64,000 bases of DNA from Paramecium pentaurelia (GCA_905183005.1 CAJJDO010000064.1:443978-507977), one strand, 5' to 3'; positions 24,007 through 36,262 are shown, numbered from the stretch's first letter. Translations and numbers: made by a program. Notes: generated by a model from the letters alone, not told the origin.

Positions 24007-25934
24007 ATGACTGAAAGTTCTGTAATCAAGTATTTGGAATAGTATGTGTTATTTAACAACATGTAAGTTGCATCAAAAGGTACAGTATTTAGAGGATGTT
24101 TATTAACTAATACAACAGAATGTTTAGCAATCAAATAATGCGAATTACATGTAAATTTTCAATTAAAATAATAAGTCTGAATCTGAAAGTTTGAAAATCT
24201 TAGATCTCATCAAAATGGAATTGAAGAAATTAAAGAATATCAAACATCCTAATTTGGTTAAAATATATGATGTTATCAAAAATCACAATATGTTATATTT
24301 CATTCAAATATATTGTGAAGATGGTAGTTTACAAGATTATTTAACTCTAAGAAAAGAGAAACCCTTAAGTGAAGTACTTTATGTGTTCATAAATTAAGCA
24401 TGAGTCAATACAATTCATGTAGCATATTATAGAAGGATATAAAGAGTTAAATAAAGCTAACATCATTCATAATAATTTAAAACCATCCAATATCTTATTA
24501 CATAAAGGAGTGGCTAAAATCTCTGATCCTTATTATGCAGGAATTCTATAATAAGAATTTATGAAAGGAGTTGCCATTTAAGACTTAAATACCTTAAGGA
24601 ATGTTCCATTTCCAAGTTATTTGGCTCCTGAGATTCTGCATGGATAACCATTTACTAATAAATGTGATATTTGGTCATTGGGCTTAATATTTTATTAAAT
24701 GCTTTATGGAGTATTTCCTTGGTAGGCATATTCTATCCATGAATGGTTGGAAAATGTTAGTAAATTCGTACGTACTTATCTCTCTTAGTTAGCCATTGCA
24801 ATTTCCTCCTAGACCAATTAGAAAATAGACTCTTAAAGATCTCATAACAAGAATGCTTACTTTTTCATAAGAAGACAGAATCTCATTTGAGGATTTGATT
24901 CAAGATCCTATATTAATTATCAAATAGGAAGAAGAATAAATTGATTTTTAAGGTTCATCAGATAAAGGTATTATTTTATCTTAAATAAGATGAATTTTTA
25001 TATGTTTTAAAAGCAAACAGTATTTTACTAGAGAAAAATTTAGTTATCAGATATCTAATGAAAGAGCAAATAGTATTAACTTTAGAGGAAACTTAATATC
25101 AATCAAGTGATGTGGAAGCAAGAATATAATAATGTTTATTTGAAAAAGAACCTGATATCAATGTAATAATAAAATATTATAGAAAGGTTGAAAGAATGTA
25201 TATTAAATATAAGAATGATAAGAAGAAGAAAGATGTTTTTTACAAATATTATTAATATTTTATTTTTGAAAGAAATATTGCCTTTTTTTATAATTTTCTT
25301 GTTTAAAAGATAGTTAAATTGTAAGTAGATTGGCAAATATAATTATCAATAGATTTTTATCATAGATTGATTTATTTAATAGCTAAATATTAAATGATTG
25401 TATTAACAAGAATTAGTAATTAACTTCAAGCAAATGGTAATCACAATTTTGATCAAGATCTTTGGGGAAGATTTCAAAAATCTTAAGTATTTAAGATTGT
25501 GTATAAAACATTAGTAATTTGAATTATTGGTAGCGTAAATAGAATAAGATGGTCTTAATTCTTTAGATTTCTTTAATTCGATTACAAAAAGATGTTAGTA
25601 AATTTTACAAGAGGAATTTGAGAATAATAAAAATAATTAATTAGTAGTTGGAATGATAAAGAATTTTTATGCAGTTTTGAATGAGAATTTTGAAGCTAAT
25701 GAAATATTTAATGTACTCTATAGAGAAAGTATTATGGAATGTCTTAAGATTGTTAAAAATTTAGCTAGTAAATAATTAGATATCAATCAATTAAATTATT
25801 ATCTATTAATTGCACTTAATCCATATGATGAATTTAAAGATATCAATTATGATTTTAATATATTTTATGAAGATTCAGAGAATTATTCAATTTAAGAGTT
25901 ATAAGAAAAATTAGCAAAGAAAAATAATAAATGA
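24007..25934 (+). CDS. Predicted pseudokinase (ULK-like)
   Basis: Five introns of 25, 25, 25, 22 and 28 nt give 600 aa. The fold is clearly protein kinase (residues about 15-280) with AIK lysine 43, a hinge-like segment, a PEILHG segment and CDIWSLGLIFYQML. The catalytic loop reads IIHNNLKPSN: the Asp of HRD is Asn140 (codon 24474-24476). The Mg-binding DFG is DPY (24525-24533), and the Gly loop lacks its glycine pattern. Loss of both catalytic elements makes phosphotransfer very unlikely. The remainder (about 320 residues) is helical with no recognised domain. The relative at 27400-28826 keeps HRDLKPSN and DFG. A scaffold or allosteric role is inference. Confidence 0.85.
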
Positions 25935-26059
25935 TTTATATTTTAATCAATATTTCATAATCTTTTATTTTTATTTTTCTATTGAAATCTATATGGAATT
26001 CAATATATGTTGTCTTAAATATTAACTAAATTATTATTCATAAGAAATAAATAATTATA

Positions 26060-27044
26060 ATGTAAAAATCTTTAGAAAATGATAAAATACAAATTGATTA
26101 AGCTAAAAATTAGCAAAGTCATGTTGATGAATCAAATGTTATAATGAAAATCAATAGGTTCAGTGAACAATTAGACTTTTAATATAGTCCCTATCCCTCT
26201 TAAAATCAAAAATAAAATAATGCAATAATTCCTTTTGATCCATTATAACAATAAGATAATAATTAATAATTATAATTACTCTCTGATACTAATTAAGATT
26301 CAAAATTAGAATTTTTTCGTTCAACATTATACATATGGTTGTTTTGGTAAAGTACCATATTTATAATTTTGATATTCAATGTTACTCAAATAGATTTTTA
26401 TTGTTATCAAACAAAAGGATTAATATAATATGGATGTTTGTATTTAGGTTTATTTGCTTTAATCTTGATAAAATATGCAAATGAAAAGAAATTAGTTTTT
26501 TTAAATAACATAAATAATAATAACTTTGATAAACTATTGTTTGTTTTGGTAATTATAATTGAGGGTATTTTTCATGTTAAATTTATTGCTATTATTGAAT
26601 GTTTTTGTGTTGGGAATAAAAATTATGGAGGGGATTTTGATTTTGAGTTGGAAAGATAAATTATATATGTTAGTATATTAATACATTTATCAATTTTAAT
26701 ATCAATTGGTATCATGTTAGTAATCACTTTAATATAATAGAAAATAGATCCAAAATGTAAATAAATTAATAATTTTGTTAGAATATTTTATTATTTCTTT
26801 TGTTATTTCTTTAATAATGGGAATAATGTATTAAGCAGCCTCCTTAAAAATTGAAATAATACCAATTTTGATAATTATTGTAATCTTTTGTTTATTTGGC
26901 ACTGCTACAGTTCTTTCAGGTTAGCAAATTGCTAATGGAAAAGTAATAATAAATTTTGATATAATTTAGTTTGCTTTAAATCACAAACGAAAATATATGG
27001 GAGCCTTATTGTAATACTTAAATTTGTTTTGGTTATGCTTTTGA
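26060..27044 (+). CDS. Multi-span membrane protein of unknown family
   Basis: A 25-nt intron (GTAAATAAATT...TTGTTAG, before QYFIISFVISL) closes a frame of about 319 codons. A second possible 27-nt in-frame intron near the end would leave the frame unchanged. The first 80 residues are Gln/Asn-rich and cytosolic-looking. Then come about six hydrophobic segments (for example STIFIILIFNVTQ, GCLYLGLFALILI, LFVLVIIIEGIF, ILIHLSILISIGIMLVI-type and IPILIIIVIFCLFGTA). A Cys pair and a Gly-rich loop lie between spans. No family is recognised, and neither transport nor signalling can be inferred. Confidence 0.7.
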
Positions 27045-27399
27045 TTTTAACTTATTTTATATAATAAATATAGAAATTAATAATTATAATTATTTTAAAC
27101 TAATAATGGAAATAAATGAAAGTTAAATTAATAAAGTATTATTGAAAAAGAAAATAAAATGATTATTTTTTAATGATATTAATAAATATTTGAAATTTAT
27201 TTGAAAACATTAAGAACATTTTAATAAATGGAAAGACAAGATGGAATATCTAAATATATACAATAAATTATATAAATATTATAATATTTATTAGAAAGAG
27301 ACAGAATAATATGGATTGATTAAATTAATTAGTTAAATATAATATATATATAAATAGTTAGATTATATTGTAATTATTTTTACAATAATATTAAATATT
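27045..27399. other. Intergenic region, nothing recognised
   Basis: This is a 355-bp AT-rich gap between two same-strand genes. No protein-like ORF, RNA or distinctive repeat was found. Confidence 0.5.
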
Positions 27400-28826
27400 A
27401 TGAAAACTATAGATAAATATACATTGCTCAATTAAATAGGGTAAGGATAATATGGCAAAGTATATAAAGCTAATAAACATAATACTCAAGAATATTATGC
27501 AATAAAAGTCATCAAACTAACTCGATTTAAATAATTACCGAAATTAACTTAATTCACAATGAACGAAGTCGAAACATTAAAACGGATTAACAACCCAAAT
27601 GTTATTAAATTTATTGAACTATTTAATTCTAAGAATAACTTATATTTAGTTTATGAGTTTTGCAATGGTGGTAATCTTGAAGAGTATATTCAAAGAAGTC
27701 GTAATCTTAGAGAAAGTGATGCTATGGATAAATTTGCATAATTATTGAATGGATTTGAATCCTTATAAAAAGAGAACATTCTACATAGAGATTTAAAACC
27801 TTCCAACATTCTATTACATGATAACATTGTAAAGATTGCAGATTTCGGTTTTTGTAAAAATATTGAACCATTTGATCTTACTTAAACAATGGTAGGATCA
27901 CCAATCTACATGGCACCTGAAATATTACTTGGTGAACCTTATAGCTTTTCTGCTGATATTTGGTCTTTAGGAGTCTGTCTTTATGAGATGCTTTTTGGAA
28001 GATGTCCCTATGAAGATGTAACCATTCCAAGATTAATGTACCAAATACAAAATCAACCTGTAACGATGCACACCATATTAGTTAACAATCCCTTACCAAA
28101 TTGCAGAGGGAATCGAACGATTATTAAGAAGGATGCTCACTGTTGATCCAAGACAGAGAATATCCTGGCAAGAACTATTTTAATTAAGGATCCCAAAAAA
28201 TCAAAAGAGTGTCTCACCACTCACTAATAGTAATAAAAGAGGTGTATCTCGTAAGTGTAATATAATTTAATATTAGCAATTAGATAAAATTCTTCACCTT
28301 ATCAATAAGTGTTCTAGAAGAAGAATAGTCAACATTTCTCTTCAAAAATGACTGAATCATCTGAAAATGGAATATATACTAATATTAAGATTATTTTATA
28401 ATAAAGAAGATAATTACATGAACATATTTAAGCTATTATAAAACTTTTGGAAGTTAATGATAATGTTCATGTTCCTTTAATGGTACTCTTTATGATTAGA
28501 TATATTCAATCTCAATTGAAATTAAATTTCGACTCTCTTATCAGATTAAGAGAATTCAAAAATACAACTTAGTTCGAAAAGATATCATTTATTTATAAGG
28601 AAGATGAAAAGTATTATTATATCATAATTATATTTTTAGTTAAATCCTCTTAGTTGAAAAGTAGATAGTTTAGGAATTGAATAAATCCTAATGTCCTTCT
28701 GATAATGTGACCACTGAAGAATTCTAATGGAATACTAAATAGTTTTTACGTACCATTTCAGATGATATACAATTATCAGAATTACAGAAATATTTTTATA
28801 GATTTTTAGATTCACTTAATAAATGA
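27400..28826 (+). CDS. ULK-like Ser/Thr protein kinase
   Basis: Introns at 28060-28081, 28251-28276 and 28611-28639 give 449 aa. The kinase domain begins almost at the N-terminus: IGQGQYGKVYKA, YAIKVIKL, HRDLKPSNILL, DFG in KIADFGFCK, GSPIYMAPEILLGEPYS, DIWSLGVCLYEML, and TVDPRQRISWQEL at its end. The SNILL form of the catalytic loop and GSPIYMAPE are typical of ULK/Atg1/Fused-like kinases. About 170 residues of helical tail follow, as in ULK proteins. Autophagy or ciliary function cannot be chosen from the sequence. It is closely related in motif wording to the pseudokinase at 24007-25934. Confidence 0.88.
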
Positions 28827-28848
28827 TATAAATATAATAATTGATATT

Positions 28849-29537
28849 TCATATTTTCACCTTTTTATTTATGTCATCACCTGATATCCATGCCTATATT
28901 TATTATTAACATTTAGTAAATGCTTCATATTCTATATTATCAACAATTATTTAATATTTTTCCCGCTCTATTTCAATGAATGCATTAGGAGATGTATTTT
29001 ATATCATATGTACAATCAATCCTATCTATTCTGGAGCCAATTATTTTAAATTATTTGAAAATTCCACCTTATCATTATAAGTCACTTATTCTTAAGGTTC
29101 CTCTTAATATACATCTGATGTAATCTCTTTTGTTTTTGGTACCACTTAAGGAAGATTTACAAGGGGTAAATAATTTTTCACATTCTTTTTAAATAATCTT
29201 TCAAGTTTCTCTGCAATTTTGGTTATCCACTATCAATCTTAATTCAAATTATTACACTTTATGGTCCATTATACAATTTGCAATTATCCCATATTAATTA
29301 GATCTCATCCAAGCATTCCTCTACAGTTTTGTATGCATTGTTATTCAATTTCAAATGTACTGTCCCTAAATCCATAGGTCTCTTAACTATTTAGATATAA
29401 TCGGGCAAATTTAATCTCTTATAATCTACAGGCTATCGAAACTCTACACTATCATTAGAGTCAATTAATTATTAAACTATTTAATTCAACCGTTTTTATT
29501 CATCCTTATTAAGTGGTGTTTGAGTATTTTTGATCAT
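28849..29537 (-). CDS. BET-like single-bromodomain protein with NET domain
   Basis: One 26-nt intron (29230-29255) gives 220 aa. Residues about 25-115 form a bromodomain with FRQPVDYKRLNLPDY, VKRPMDLGTV and the acetyl-lysine region WDNCKLYNGPQS, where the Asn of KLYN is the expected acetyl-lysine contact. The C-terminal 70 residues match an extra-terminal (NET) domain (LAPEQIGLIVHMIQ ... EIEREKYQIIVDNI). BET proteins elsewhere usually have two bromodomains, so this is a short, one-bromodomain version. It should read acetylated histones in the nucleus. The stop is 22 bp from the converging kinase stop. Confidence 0.88.
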
Positions 29538-29722
29538 TTAGATCAGATTGTATAATATAATAATATTTATATAAATATATGATAGTATATCTTTTACATT
29601 TTTATTTATATCTAACCTTGAATTATAAAAGTATAATTTGAAAACAACTTTAATCATACCTTGCTATTTCAATCTTCTTTCATTTACTCTTCATTTATAA
29701 AATTAATAGAAATAAATCTTAA

Positions 29723-31895
29723 ATGTTATCAAATCCAAAAGTGCTTGTTAATTCAGTTATTTAAGCTCCAAATAATAATTATCCAAATAGAAGCTTTGTT
29801 CTTGAGAAATTAATTGGTTAAGGTTCAGAAGGATGTGTTTATTTAGGAAAAGTCTTTAAATGGAATAATTAGGTAAATGAAAAAATAGCTATAAAATTAC
29901 AACAAAATATGAAATAAGATGAAATATATTTCTTATAATCTCTAATTTAAACTTAAAATTAATATGAATAAACAAACAACCCAAAATTATTGAATAAAAT
30001 ATAATAAACATCTTCAAATATTATTAGAATTTATGAAACCTTTAGTTGGAAAGATTGTAATGTTATTTTAATGGAACTAGGAGTATAAAATTTAGAACTT
30101 TATATATAATCTCAATAACAACAACCATTGTAGAATAAATTATAAATTATGAAATAAGTATTGTAATTATTATTTAATTAGCTCACATAAGCTATTTAAT
30201 TCTTACATTTGAATGGATTAATTCATAGAGACATTAAACCAGAAAACTTTATTTAGGTTGGTAGTCAATTTAAATTGATAGATTTTGGTTTAGTTCGTTA
30301 GAATAATAATATTCGATTAAAAACTATTCAAGTTGGAACACCTTTATATTGTAGTCCTGAAATTTTTGAAGAATCCAATTCATACACTTAATCAGTTGAT
30401 ATTTGGTCATTAGCATGTGTATTCTATGAAATAATTGAAGCATACCCCCTAATATCAGGTAATATAAATAGAATATACATTTAGGAAATACTATAGAGTA
30501 GGTTAAAAATAATGTTTTAAATCATAAATATTAATAAGATGGAATTTACATTAAGATTGATATATTAGAAATACCTAATTAATTAAAAATTTTATTAAAG
30601 TAAATGCTTGCTCCTTCTCCTGAAAAGAGATGTTCAATAGATTAAGTATTAGATCAACTCATAAATATTATAGAAAAAGAAACTTAATCATTAATATAAA
30701 ATAATAATCAAAGAATAAATGAAAAGAAAGATAATTAATAATAAAAATTTATGAATTTTTCTCCTGTACCTAAAAATAAAACAGATTAAAATTTCTTTAT
30801 CTAGTAGAATTAATAGAATTAGATAAATTCTAATTAATTAATTCCTATTTAAAACTTTTAACCATTTCAAATCAATAATTAATAAAATGATATATAAAAT
30901 CAATTAAAAAGTGGAATTTCTTAAATTTAATAAATATTAGGAATTTAAGTTAAATAAGCATAAGAATAAAATAAAGATTTAATAGAGTAAATTAAATGTT
31001 TAACTTAATAAAATAAAAGTTTAATAGAATAAACTGAAAAAAATTAATAATAAATAGATAATTTGTAAAAAAAATTATTTGATAAATAAAAAGATGATTA
31101 GAGATTCATAACATCTAATTAATCAAACAAAAAATAATGTAATTGTGATTTAGAGAATAGATAATTATTAATAGAACTTTAAAAATTAATTGAAAAAGAG
31201 TCTTAATTAAGTCTTGAACAAATGAAAAAAGTAAATTTAGATTATAATTAATAAATAGATAAAATTTAAATTAATCTCAAAGAAATAAAATAATTGAATA
31301 ATGATTAAAATATTTATGCTGAAAAATATTAATAAAATATATCTAAGTATTTCAATGAATACTCAAGTAAAATTTTAGGTAAAATTGAAAACTCTGAACA
31401 TCAAATATAATAATCAATTTAATCATTAAAATAAATGATTTAAACTTAATTATCTTAAAATCCATAAAAAGGAAAAACTTAAAATGATGAATTTAATGTC
31501 ACTTCGAAAAATTAAAATGAAAATTATTAAATAATAATAAATGATATTTAGTACATAAATTCATAACTGAATAACAAGTTAATTGATGTCTTATAAAAAT
31601 AAATGGAAAGAATAATCAATTCTGTCAAATAAGATTTAGAAAAAAATTTTCAAAAGTTCGTAGAGAAAGTAGAACAGATTAGTGGTCGATTTAATGAATA
31701 AAATAGAATTATGAATTAAGTACCTAAGACAATAGATATAAAAAATGAAACTAATCATTAACAGCCATAATAAAACAAAGAGCAAAATTAAAATTAAAAT
31801 TCAAGGTTTAAAATTTCATAATAAAGTATTTATATTGAAAATAATTAATCTTAGCTTCTAATAAATAGGAATAACATTATTATCAAAATTAATGA
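29723..31895 (+). CDS. Protein kinase with long Q/N-rich coiled-coil tail
   Basis: Introns 30459-30484 and 31826-31854 close the frame to 705 aa. The second intron is what brings the stop to 31893-31895, clear of the opposing gene. The kinase domain (about 30-310) has IGQGSEGCVYLG, IAIK, HRDIKPENF, DFG in KLIDFGLVR, and GTPLYCSPEIFEE, followed by SVDIWSLACVFYEI. Catalytic residues are intact. The remaining 390 residues are a Gln/Asn/Lys-rich coiled coil encoded largely by TAA/TAG codons. The family within the kinome is unclear. Only 31 bp separate it from the converging phosphatase stop. Confidence 0.85.
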
Positions 31896-31926
31896 ATTAT
31901 AATATATTATCAATAATAATATTAAT

Positions 31927-33339
31927 TCAACTTCTATCTTCATTTAAACTAATCTTATTTTTTTGTCTTAATTATTTGCAAAGATATAAAATATATAAAA
32001 ACAATACTAAGACTATGACGAGAAATATGATTAATAATGTTATCATCCATATAGGAACTTTCTGTTCAATCTAAAATTAAAGTTTAAATAATTATATACA
32101 ATTGGATCAATCTGAACTTCGCATTCTTTTTAATAATCTCTCTTTTAATTATAAATTAATTATTTAAAAACTTTATAAGAACATTTCTTTGAATCTGTAT
32201 TACAAACATCCATTTCAGTGCCATTATATAGTATTTTAATATAATGATCATGAGTCACATCATCTTCCCATAATTCCCAAATAATATTAGAAGCAAAACC
32301 AGGATAAGTGTAAATACAATTTTTGTTATTGACTTCTTGTCCTAAATAAACTTAAGCCATGCATTCAGCTGATGTAAAATTTAAAGCTGAAGCTATTAAT
32401 TACACATTTATATCATGAGCTGAATAAATAATATATTTTTAATTATTTTCTGTCTATTATTATGTCAATGTAGAATCAAAATAAGAGAGTAAAGATTCAA
32501 AAAATGGTGTAGAAAAGATATCTATCTGTCTATCTTAATAAATAAATAAAATACTGTCTAGTCTAATAGAGCTATAAGGCAATAGTGAGGGCATATAAAG
32601 AATCAGCTTTTTGATATGTTTCTTTTGTAAGATCATTTGGCATAGGATAATCATTATAAATACATGAATAAAATGTATCCATATATTCTGTAAGTGTAAA
32701 TATATTGAATTCAAGTGGATCTATTTTCATTTCATTACAAAATTATATTAAAGTATCTTAAGCTTTAACACTCACAGCCATAGTTAAATTTGATTGCATA
32801 TTTTACACAAACATTTCATAACCTTTAGGACAAATCAATATTGATAATAATCTTTCATCAGTTATTGCTTCTTTCATGTGAATAGGTAATACTTATAGAT
32901 TATATTAAAGTGCTGATTAACCAATATCAGTTGGAGTTTTAGCTCCTGGATTGGGTGGTATTAAATAACTTTCTTAAACAAGAGGTATATTTGGCCCATT
33001 ATTTGAATACATCCCTTATAAATTACTCATGGCACTCATAATTGTTCGATTAACATCAGTTGAGTAGACAACGATTTAAGATGCATCATATATATCACTT
33101 AATAATGGATAATCTACTATGTATCTCTTTCTCATCCATTGACCTAAAGCAAAGTGTTATCTAATTCCTGTAGGAGTTAGGTAACCATTCAATAAATCAT
33201 TTTCTATAAAGTATTCGCAATTCCAATTGCAATTAACAGGTGTTCTTGATCCATGTCTCCATATAGCTTAAATAAACAACAATTTATCAGCACACAAGTA
33301 TTGATATAAAACTATTGAGATTATTAGAATAATTTTCAT
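31927..33339 (-). CDS. Histidine acid phosphatase with C-terminal membrane anchor
   Basis: Introns 32530-32554 and 32071-32099 give 452 aa. It has a signal peptide (MKIILIISIVLYQYLCA). The phosphate-binding motif RHGSRTP at residues 28-34 supplies the nucleophilic His, and the proton-donor motif SAHD lies in the second half, so the enzyme looks active. An RTIMSAMSNL segment matches the helix after the first strand in this family. The second intron adds a hydrophobic span (WMITLLIIFLVIVLVLFLY) and a short basic tail, so it should be a type I lysosomal or surface enzyme like animal ACP2. Several Cys and N-glycosylation sites are consistent with secretion. Confidence 0.9.
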
Positions 33340-33685
33340 AGATTTCTTAAATAATAATTAATGTATATATCTAATTAAAGTTACATATCAGAGTAAATAT
33401 ACATAATTATATAAATTCTATATTGTCTAAGTAATAATGTGTTTTATTAATTTATTCTTAATATTTTAGTTATTTAATTTAAAGTTGGTATTTTTTTAAA
33501 TAAATGAAAATAATATTAGGATTAAAATTATTCATTTTATATATTCATTTAAAAATGTATAGACTATAAGATTATTATAAACCCAAAAATTGATCTAAAT
33601 ATTCAAAAATTACAGGATGTTTAATGAAACTATAAAATAATAGTATTTTATTTAGAAATAAATTTATTTGTAAAATAAATCCTAA
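33340..33685. other. Divergent intergenic region
   Basis: This 346-bp AT-rich region lies between divergent starts of the phosphatase and SF-assemblin genes. It presumably holds both promoters. No gene is seen. Confidence 0.5.
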
Positions 33686-34576
33686 ATGCTCTTGTCAACA
33701 TCTAAATTGAGTTCTTCAAAGCTTTAACGATCTCAAATATCAAGTCCTTAGAGATCAAATGTCAACTATCTCAGTTAAGACTTAGACTCTCCATCTAGAT
33801 AAAGAATAAAGTTACTTTCCGACAAATGGAATCACATCCAAAATGGAATTGATAAGGATAAATTAGAAAAAAGGGAAGTTTTAGAAGAAAGAATTAAAAT
33901 AATAGAAGATGTTTTAGCATCAGAAAAACCTAAAGACGAATAGAAGTTCAAAGTGCTTAAGGATTCAGTATTAAAGTTGTAAGATTCTGCTCATAACTAA
34001 AAGTCTGAAAGAGAGGTTTAATAATCTCTTATATTATTTAGGCTTTTGATGATAAAAAAGAAAGAGACTTTAGAACATTATCTGATAATATTGCTCTTTC
34101 ATTTGAATAGGAAAAGAATGCAAGAAATTAAGGAGAAACCAAGCTACAAAAATAAATTGATGAAAGATTTTCATAGATAACATTGACAATAACAAGAAAT
34201 ACACATTAATATGAAGATAGAAGTCAAGCTAAAATTGCTGAAGTTCTTTAATAAATTTAGATTGTTAAAAATTAATTAGATTAAGAAAGAAGATCAAGGT
34301 AGAATTATAATTAATATATTTTAAAGAGAAGAATCTTCAGAAAGTTTGGGTGATTAGATAGATAGTGAAATAAATAAATTTTCAGATTAATTATTAGTAG
34401 AGAAAAAAGTAAGAGAAGAAACATAAGGAAAAATATTTAGAATGATTGAAGATGTGCATGGAAAATTGTAATAAGACATTTCTTTTGAAAGAAGAGAAAG
34501 AGAAGCTACAACTGAGGCATTGTTGAAATTATTAGAGGATGCTTGCATAAAAATAGATAAAAATTTTAGATATTGA
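33686..34576 (+). CDS. SF-assemblin/beta-giardin family protein
   Basis: Introns 34016-34041 (an unusual GTTTA donor) and 34299-34326 give 278 aa. There is a Ser/Pro-rich head (SKLSSSKLQRSQISSPQ) of about 45 residues, then a continuous coiled coil with family signatures: SDKWNHIQNGIDKDK, KIIEDVLASEKPKDE, DNIALSFEQEKNAR and RMIEDVHGKLQQDI. SF-assemblins build striated fibres at basal bodies; in Paramecium they form the kinetodesmal rootlets. Length, head-plus-rod layout and motif order match. It probably belongs to a multigene family. Confidence 0.92.
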
Positions 34577-34728
34577 TATTATTTTATCTAAATCATAAGT
34601 TTTTATTTAACCACATATTTATAAACATATATATATATATATATAAAGATGATGATGATTTATGAAAATGTAATATGAATATTGCATGTATTATTTATAA
34701 TGATAATTATTCTATAATTGATGATATA

Positions 34729-35224
34729 TCATGCCTATTCTTATCCAACCTAAAGCTCAAGTTCAGCAATTCTTCTTTATAATCCAAGTAGTTGTTATTG
34801 TAAGGCAGTTTTCTCTCCTTTGAGAGCAGTAATTTACTATTATAATCTAGAATTCTCTGCTTTCTAATGAGCAAAATGTCTATTTTTATTTAATAATATT
34901 TACCTTTTCATTTCTTCTTCAATTCTCATAAGTTCATTAGTTAATGTTTTTTTAACATCTTAAGTTTTCATGCTCAAAACTGATTCTAGTGTATCCTTCT
35001 CTGATTTCAATATTTAGACTTCTTTTTTGTGGAAATTCATCTCATCCTAGATACCTTTAATTGTTTCCTGTTAAAAAATATAATATCAGTTTCATTACTT
35101 CCAAACTCATTAATTTACCCTTTAATGATGCAGGATTTTAAGATCCTGCAAAACTTTGACCTGTCTATCCCAAATCATTTCCTTTTGCAAGTGTATTTCC
35201 AGCTGATTTAAATGCATTGCTCAT
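34729..35224 (-). CDS. Small coiled-coil protein
   Basis: Two introns (31 and 24 nt) give 146 aa: MSNAFKSAGNTLAKGNDLGQ, a short flexible head, then a coiled coil (DEMNFHKKEVQILKSEKDTL; KAENSRLQQQITALKGEKTA) to the C-terminus. The size and heptad pattern suit an axonemal or basal-body accessory protein, but I cannot assign a named family. The last exon ends at the TGA at 34729-34731. Confidence 0.75.
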
Positions 35225-35598
35225 AGAGGATGTCGAGTGTATATTTAGAAATTAAAATTATTATTAAATTATGAAATCACTTAACACAATATTAAAATTC
35301 TCATAATAGTTCTTAATAATATTTATGTATTCATCAAAAAATTAATTAAAATAAGTAATTCAATTCAAATTACAAATATTACAATCAATTATATAATGTA
35401 AAATTATATATAAAATTTTAGAATATTCATAAAATATCTAATATTAATTTTAAATCATTACTAATTAAACTAATTATTTTCTTATATATGTTTTAGAATG
35501 ATTTCAATATTAAAAGATTGAATATGGTTTTTCTATTAGTATTCTTAATGTTTTTTAATATTTAAAAATCAGTATTATTATTAAAATTATTAAAATAA
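35225..35598. other. Divergent intergenic region
   Basis: This is 374 bp of AT-rich sequence between divergent starts. No recognisable element. Confidence 0.5.
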
Positions 35599-36042
35599 AT
35601 GAGCTCTAATCCAAGTTCACCTCCAACTCCATATAAGAATGGATCTATTCTTTTAAATAGTTATACAATCAAAGATATCCTTAAATAATCACCTAATAAA
35701 AAAATTGATCTCTATGCTAAGATAATTGTAATTTAATTCGTTATTTTAGGCCATTTCTGAAGCATAATAATGTGATACAAAATATGGGCCACAATATACC
35801 AAAAATATTTGTCTCTCAGATGGTAATGATATCATTTGGGTAACAAGTAACGTAATTTGTTTTAGGCATCCTTACAATAGAAACTTTTAAATCAGCATTA
35901 GAACGATTTTATTCTAGAAAATTAGATAGTATTAAGAAACATGATAATTGAAGAATAAGAAGGAGTAGTTTAATTAATTGATGATATTTGGACTTCAGTG
36001 TAAACTCCTGAGTCTGTGGAAGTTAATTACTTCACTTTATGA
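35599..36042 (+). CDS. Small protein, possible OB-fold
   Basis: Introns 35728-35749 and 35840-35865 give 131 aa. After a Ser/Pro-rich head the sequence alternates beta-like segments with a Gly turn (KIDLYAKIIAISEAQQC; YTKNICLSDGNDIIWAS; DFILENQIVLRNMIIEE; VVQLIDDIWTSV). This resembles single OB-fold nucleic-acid-binding domains such as those in RPA or telomere end-binding proteins. It is an inference from pattern only, with no diagnostic residue. It could equally be an unrelated small beta protein. Confidence 0.65.
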
Positions 36043-36262
36043 AATTCTTTATAAAAATATTTTATATAGATACTTCGCTTTATGATTATTATTTTTAACT
36101 GCTTGATTTTAATTTATCTAATTAATATCAAATTAACACTTCATTAATTCCAGTTTTCAAGTATTAACTACATCCTTGTATTTCATTTATGCTAAACTTA
36201 ATTCAATAAATTCAGGCTTTAAATCTTTAATATTTTTAGGATTCTAAATCATTAAAATATTT

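Noticed and set aside
25136..25336. Minus-strand 66-codon frame
   Set aside because: It is antisense to an exon of the pseudokinase gene and has no protein-like features.
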